Shown here one piece after another: positions 4,873 through 8,197 of a stretch of DNA of 8,197 nucleotides. Source of the stretch: Candidatus Harrisonbacteria bacterium (GTDB taxonomy: Bacteria > Patescibacteriota > Minisyncoccia > UBA6257 > 1-14-0-10-44-23); NCBI GenBank assembly GCA_023244975.1, contig JAHFLG010000047.1, positions 1 to 8,197 on the forward strand, written 5' to 3'. Every line of letters starts with the position of its first letter. Position 1 is the first letter of the stretch. Made by a program: the position numbers and the translations under genes. The notes beneath the pieces were generated by a model. That model made no database searches, was not told the DNA's origin, and saw only the letters and a list, made by a program, of their open reading frames with translations.

Positions 4873-5733
4873 ATGGATAATTCATTATGGGAAATTAAAA
4901 AATTGGTGAAGGGTATTCCCGCCGAGCGGTTACTTGAAATAGCGCGGCGGGACCAGCCCAAGTACGCGCAGGAGTACATAGGCTCCGGTCAGCTTAGTGT
5001 TGAGAAAAAATCGGACGGCACGAAAGTAACCCCGACTGACCGCGAAATGGAGCGCGTACTCATAGATTATTTCAAGGCCCCGCCGCTGCTGCAACTCTTC
5101 AGTATCAAAGGAGAAGAAGGCGGTGAGCAGGCCGGCGAGGAAAAGCCATTCAAAATAATTATTGATCCGCTCGACGGCACCTCATCCTTCATCAAAGGGA
5201 AGGATACTTGGGGGACGATGGTCGGTTTATGTGACAGCGAAGGACGATTGATATATTCCTGGGCGGTTGTTTCTACCGGTGAGATATTCCAATCGTCGGA
5301 TGCGACAAAAAGTAAATTACCAAGTTTTGATGAACGGTCGATAACCCGTCCGTTGAAGATTGATGTCTACGATTACGGCGCCGGAAGCGCCGAAAAATTC
5401 CCGTCGGCATTTAAGCAACCAGTCGAGGTTACGTCGATGCCGTCAGCGGTGAGCGCCGGCTGGGAGCTCTGGAACGACCGGTTGGATGGGTTGCTCTGGC
5501 TGCCAAGCAATGCTGGCAAAAAGAATTATCCGGACTATGACTTAGTATTTTTAGACGCGCTCAAGCAACAAGGTTGGCAGATTATTCTTGGAAAGACAGC
5601 GGGTGCAAGCGGCGTGGAGATGGGCGTTATTGCCCCGACTCTGGAAGACGCACAACTGCTTTGGAAGACCGGATTAGAGATTATTAACACAGGAAAAACG
5701 TATGAAGATGTTCGAGATCTCAACATTAGCTAA
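4873..5733 (+). CDS. Inositol-monophosphatase-family phosphatase, candidate histidinol-phosphatase (HisN)
   Basis: 286 residues, the normal family length, starting 5 nt after hisD. Metal-dependent IMPase-fold phosphatase motifs: KKSDGTKVTPTD (45-56, resembling KxDGSPVTxAD), GEEGGE (80-85, first metal-ligand Glu), IIDPLDGTSSFIKG (96-109, the DPhDGT motif with Asp98 and Asp101). The third motif, usually WDxAAG, is here NYPDYDLVFLDAL (218-230): Asp223 may be the third metal ligand, but the Trp and Ala-Ala-Gly are gone. IMPase-type HisN removes phosphate from histidinol phosphate in Actinobacteria, plants and others, and this gene sits where the phosphatase step would fall, so HisN is the best guess. 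Alternatives are a phosphatase for inositol phosphate, PAP or the product of the overlapping kinase-like gene. No Shine-Dalgarno is clear. Confidence 0.82.
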   Translation: MDNSLWEIKKLVKGIPAERLLEIARRDQPKYAQEYIGSGQLSVEKKSDGTKVTPTDREMERVLIDYFKAPPLLQLFSIKGEEGGEQAGEEKPFKIIIDPLDGTSSFIKGKDTWGTMVGLCDSEGRLIYSWAVVSTGEIFQSSDATKSKLPSFDERSITRPLKIDVYDYGAGSAEKFPSAFKQPVEVTSMPSAVSAGWELWNDRLDGLLWLPSNAGKKNYPDYDLVFLDALKQQGWQIILGKTAGASGVEMGVIAPTLEDAQLLWKTGLEIINTGKTYEDVRDLNIS

Positions 5734-6952
5734 AACAAATTCTGCCCAAGCGGAGCGGGAAATTTTGGTGTTCGTGCAAAATAATTTTCCTGATCTCAAG
5801 GCGACCTCGGTAGTGATCAATGAGAGCAAGGTCTCTTTGAATTCAGTTAATGGGAATATTGAAACGTCTTCCGGAACAAAATATTTCTTCAAATTCCACG
5901 CAGAGGAGGGGGAGACGTCGACGCTGCGGAGCGGTGAATACTACAATACAAAAGTTTTGTATGACGCGGGGCTTCCGGTCGTGATGCCACTGTTCGAGAA
6001 AACCCAGCCGGGCAGCCAGTTTTTGATCTACGAATATCTGGAACTGCCGACCGCCTTTGACCTGTACGAAAAACAGGATGATAGATACGAAGCAGCGGGT
6101 TCATATGACTCGGTCGAGCTAGAGAAATTATTTAGAGGCGAAGAAGAGTTTTTGAGTACGGTGCGCGATATCTATCTAAAGACATTGCAGATGACGCCAG
6201 CCACTAAACTCAATAACTTACCGCTTAATCAGCTTTTTTATAACCGACTAACACGGCGCGTAAAAGAAGAGTCATGCCGATTAGAGCTGTTTTACGGGAA
6301 TGCCCGTTTTGACGATCTGAAAAACGCACAGTGGATCATCAATGGCATCCGTTATGATCAGACTCTGGCTCAGATCATAGCGGACGCGCAGAAGATGCTT
6401 GGTCCGACCACTGGCGAGGTTGCCACCGTCATTGGCCACGGCGACGACCACAATGGCAATAAGTTCTATGATGTTGCGCAGAAAAAATTCCTGGCGTTTG
6501 ACGCCGCCTTTGCCGGTCGCCAGCCGGCGCTCTTAAGTTTTATCAAAGCAATGGCGCACAATACCGTTTTGCACCCGTACTGGCTCTACGACCCAGCTCA
6601 GCTGAGTTCGAAACTTGATCTGAAGATGGAACGCAAAGGCAACGAGATTAGTATTACTCACAATTGGGAAACAAAAGATCGTTCGCCGATGCGACTCCAA
6701 ATGCTGGCGATGCAGAAGGAAATAGTTTGGAAGCCGCTGATTGGAGAGCTGCGAAAGCGTGGCGCACTGTCAAAGGATTGGCAGGAGTATATCCGCAAGG
6801 CGTTGTTCTGTTGTCCGTTCTTGGTGCTCAATTTGATCGATCCAACTAAACGTACGCCCGAGCAGTCGTTACTCGCGCTCGCAAAATCTGTTGAGCTCGG
6901 TTCACTCGGAGACAAAGCAAACGACATCGATGAATTCTTAAGAGGATTATAA
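5702..6952 (+). CDS. Kinase-fold protein of the aminoglycoside phosphotransferase / choline kinase type, function unknown
   Basis: 416 residues with the APH/choline-kinase layout. N-lobe: GTKYFFKFHAEEGE (58-71), Lys64 as probable ATP-binding lysine, followed by Glu79 (possible C-helix Glu). Hinge: FLIYEYLELP (107-116). C-lobe: VIGHGDDHNGNKFY (243-256), a Brenner-type catalytic loop HGDxHxxN with Asp248 as catalytic base and Asn253, then LAFDAAFAG (264-272) with Asp267 in the metal-binding position. All key residues are kept, so it is probably an active small-molecule kinase. It overlaps the phosphatase gene by 32 nt and has its own AGGA (5691-5694) 7 nt before ATG 5702; ATG 5708 is a nearby alternative. 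It is followed 4 nt later by hisH-hisA. No known histidine step needs a kinase. The substrate could be a pathway intermediate, a sugar, a nucleoside or an unrelated compound; I do not recognise the subfamily. Confidence 0.75.
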   Translation: MKMFEISTLAKTNSAQAEREILVFVQNNFPDLKATSVVINESKVSLNSVNGNIETSSGTKYFFKFHAEEGETSTLRSGEYYNTKVLYDAGLPVVMPLFEKTQPGSQFLIYEYLELPTAFDLYEKQDDRYEAAGSYDSVELEKLFRGEEEFLSTVRDIYLKTLQMTPATKLNNLPLNQLFYNRLTRRVKEESCRLELFYGNARFDDLKNAQWIINGIRYDQTLAQIIADAQKMLGPTTGEVATVIGHGDDHNGNKFYDVAQKKFLAFDAAFAGRQPALLSFIKAMAHNTVLHPYWLYDPAQLSSKLDLKMERKGNEISITHNWETKDRSPMRLQMLAMQKEIVWKPLIGELRKRGALSKDWQEYIRKALFCCPFLVLNLIDPTKRTPEQSLLALAKSVELGSLGDKANDIDEFLRGL

Positions 6953-6956
6953 ACAT

Positions 6957-8197
6957 ATGATCGCTATTATTGATTACAATGCGGGAAATATTGCGTCGGT
7001 GACCAACGCTTTGGAGCGGCTGGGTTTTGAGTATGTCGTTACACAAGATCCTAAGGTCATTTTGTCTGCCGACAAGGTTATTTTTCCTGGTCAGGGTAGG
7101 GCGGCACCGGCGATGAAAGACCTTAAGGTTAAAGGCTTGGTTGAGGTTATTAAGCAGGTGAGCGTGCCATTTTTAGGTATCTGCTTAGGCATGCAGTTAC
7201 TGCTCCCGTTTTCCGAAGAGGACGATGCGGAATCTCTGGGTATTATCAGCGGACGGGTTAAGAAATTTCCGTTATCTGTCGGCAAAGTGCCCCAGATCGG
7301 CTGGAATACCATCACGCAAACACGTCAGGATCCGTTTTTTGCCGGAATTCCGGACATCTGCTACAGCTACTTCGCGAATTCATTTTATGTCGAGGTTGCT
7401 TCGGAATATATCTTAGCTTCGTCGCAGTACGGTGACACCCGCTTTGCATCGATCATCAAAAAAGATAATTTTTATGGTACCCAGTTCCACCCGGAAAAGT
7501 CAGGAAGTCTGGGCGTGCAGATGCTCAAGAATTTTTGCGAATTAGGACAAGGTACGACAAACAAGGCTGTTTTAATTCCGGCGATTGATCTTATCGGTGG
7601 GAAGTGCGTGCGGTTGTATCAAGGGAGTTACGACAAGCAGACAAGGTATGAGACCAGCCCAGTTAATCAGGCGAAAATCTTTGTGAGTGAAGGCGCGCAA
7701 TATCTGCACGTCATAGATTTGGAGGGCGCAAAAAACAAAGAGCCGAAAAATACCGAAACCATACTGGCCATTATTAAGGCAGTGCCAGTGCCGGTGGAGG
7801 TCGGTGGGGGAATTCGCACCGCTGAGCAGGCGCGGCGTTATTTGGACGCAGGAGCAGGACGGATTATTTTCGGTACCGCTGCCTTCACTAATCCCGAGAT
7901 AATCAAAGCCCTGGTCGCCGAATATGGATCAAGTCGCGTTGTTGTTTCCATTGATGCCAAAGATGGTAAGGTGGCGACCGAGGCCTGGCAGAATGTGACC
8001 GAACAGTCAATTGGTTTAGTTCTTAACAAGGTTAAAGCCATGGGAGTTACCACCATTATCTACACCGATATAAAGAGCGATGGCGCTCTCAAAGGACCGA
8101 ATTACGGAACGATTGCCGAAGTTCTCAAAAGTCCTTTTAAAGTGATTATCGCTGGCGGAGTAACTACGGCAGCCGATGCAGTGAAGCTCAATGCTAT
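6957..8197 (+). CDS. hisHA: HisH-HisA fusion: IGP synthase glutaminase fused to ProFAR isomerase (3' end outside window)
   Basis: One open frame of 413 codons up to the window edge. Residues 1 to about 195 are HisH (glutamine amidotransferase): IIDYNAGN, PGQG, GICLGMQL (nucleophile Cys76), KVPQIGWN, YGTQFHPEKSG (His178, Glu180), ending LKNFCEL. After about eight linker residues, HisA begins at about 204: VLIPAIDLIGGKCVRLYQG (Asp211, like Asp8 of T. maritima HisA), VEVGGGIR, FGTAAF, VVVSIDAKDGKVATEAW (Asp333, like Asp127), YTDIKSDGALKGPN (Thr370 and Asp375) and IIAGGV. I found no stop, ATG, GTG or TTG at the junction (7540-7575) that would allow separate proteins. HisA lacks roughly its last 30 residues only because the window ends. 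A Shine-Dalgarno AGAGGA (6941-6946) lies 10 nt before ATG 6957. HisH normally makes ammonia for HisF, while HisA makes the HisF substrate, so the fusion would bring two consecutive steps together. HisF is not visible. Confidence 0.93.
   Translation, partial: MIAIIDYNAGNIASVTNALERLGFEYVVTQDPKVILSADKVIFPGQGRAAPAMKDLKVKGLVEVIKQVSVPFLGICLGMQLLLPFSEEDDAESLGIISGRVKKFPLSVGKVPQIGWNTITQTRQDPFFAGIPDICYSYFANSFYVEVASEYILASSQYGDTRFASIIKKDNFYGTQFHPEKSGSLGVQMLKNFCELGQGTTNKAVLIPAIDLIGGKCVRLYQGSYDKQTRYETSPVNQAKIFVSEGAQYLHVIDLEGAKNKEPKNTETILAIIKAVPVPVEVGGGIRTAEQARRYLDAGAGRIIFGTAAFTNPEIIKALVAEYGSSRVVVSIDAKDGKVATEAWQNVTEQSIGLVLNKVKAMGVTTIIYTDIKSDGALKGPNYGTIAEVLKSPFKVIIAGGVTTAADAVKLNA

Noticed and set aside
4497..4885. 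Long open frames on the - strand inside hisD and similar ones elsewhere
   Set aside because: They lie entirely opposite genes with clear family motifs, show no recognisable domains and have no start signals, so they are shadows of the real genes.
7540..7575. Sequencing frameshift joining separate hisH and hisA genes
   Set aside because: HisH reads to its natural C-terminus and HisA begins at its natural N-terminus in the same frame, with a plausible linker and no ATG, GTG or TTG nearby in that frame. An error that removed a stop codon and a start codon together is unlikely, though read mapping would settle it.
1..8197. CRISPR arrays, transposases, tRNA or rRNA genes, integration sites
   Set aside because: No direct repeat arrays, transposase motifs or RNA gene structures were seen on reading either strand.

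Overview
The window holds most of a bacterial histidine biosynthesis operon on the + strand, preceded by three small accessory genes. Gene density, short intergenic gaps, overlapping genes and the stop codons (TAA, TAG and TGA all end genes, so TGA is not recoded) indicate a bacterium with the standard code and a compact genome. The TrmB-like regulator, the very small HAD proteins and the divergent, fused His enzymes suggest a Candidate Phyla Radiation (Patescibacteria) member or another uncultivated lineage. That assignment is inference from gene style only; no rRNA or universal marker gene is present.

Region 1 (1-1551): a compact TrmB-like helix-turn-helix regulator on the - strand, then two small HAD-superfamily proteins on the + strand. 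The divergent spacer (565-642) holds a - strand promoter, an inverted repeat over its -10 element, a perfect DnaA-box sequence and a strong Shine-Dalgarno.

Region 2 (1552-1782): a non-coding control region that I read as a classical histidine attenuator. It has a promoter at 1585-1613, a 19-codon leader peptide with four His codons out of five consecutive codons (1671-1685), a terminator hairpin followed by a T-rich run, and an alternative antiterminator pairing.

Region 3 (1783-8197, open at the right edge): hisG (catalytic core only), an aspartate-type class I aminotransferase in the hisC position, hisD, an inositol-monophosphatase-family phosphatase (candidate HisN), an APH/choline-kinase-fold protein of unknown function, and one continuous frame in which HisH (glutaminase of IGP synthase) is fused to HisA (ProFAR isomerase). 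Genes overlap or lie 4-5 nt apart, so they are probably one transcript with translational coupling. The set covers steps 1 (HisG), 4 (HisA), the glutaminase half of step 5 (HisH), probably the aminotransferase and phosphatase steps, and the final two oxidations (HisD). HisF, HisI/HisE and the HisB dehydratase are not in the window and may lie downstream.

Most notable: the His-codon attenuator, the HisH-HisA fusion, the unexplained kinase-fold gene overlapping the phosphatase gene, HisG lacking its C-terminal regulatory domain, and HisD with Arg at an otherwise conserved Gln zinc-ligand position. A speculative reading is that attenuation carries the feedback control that HisG has lost.
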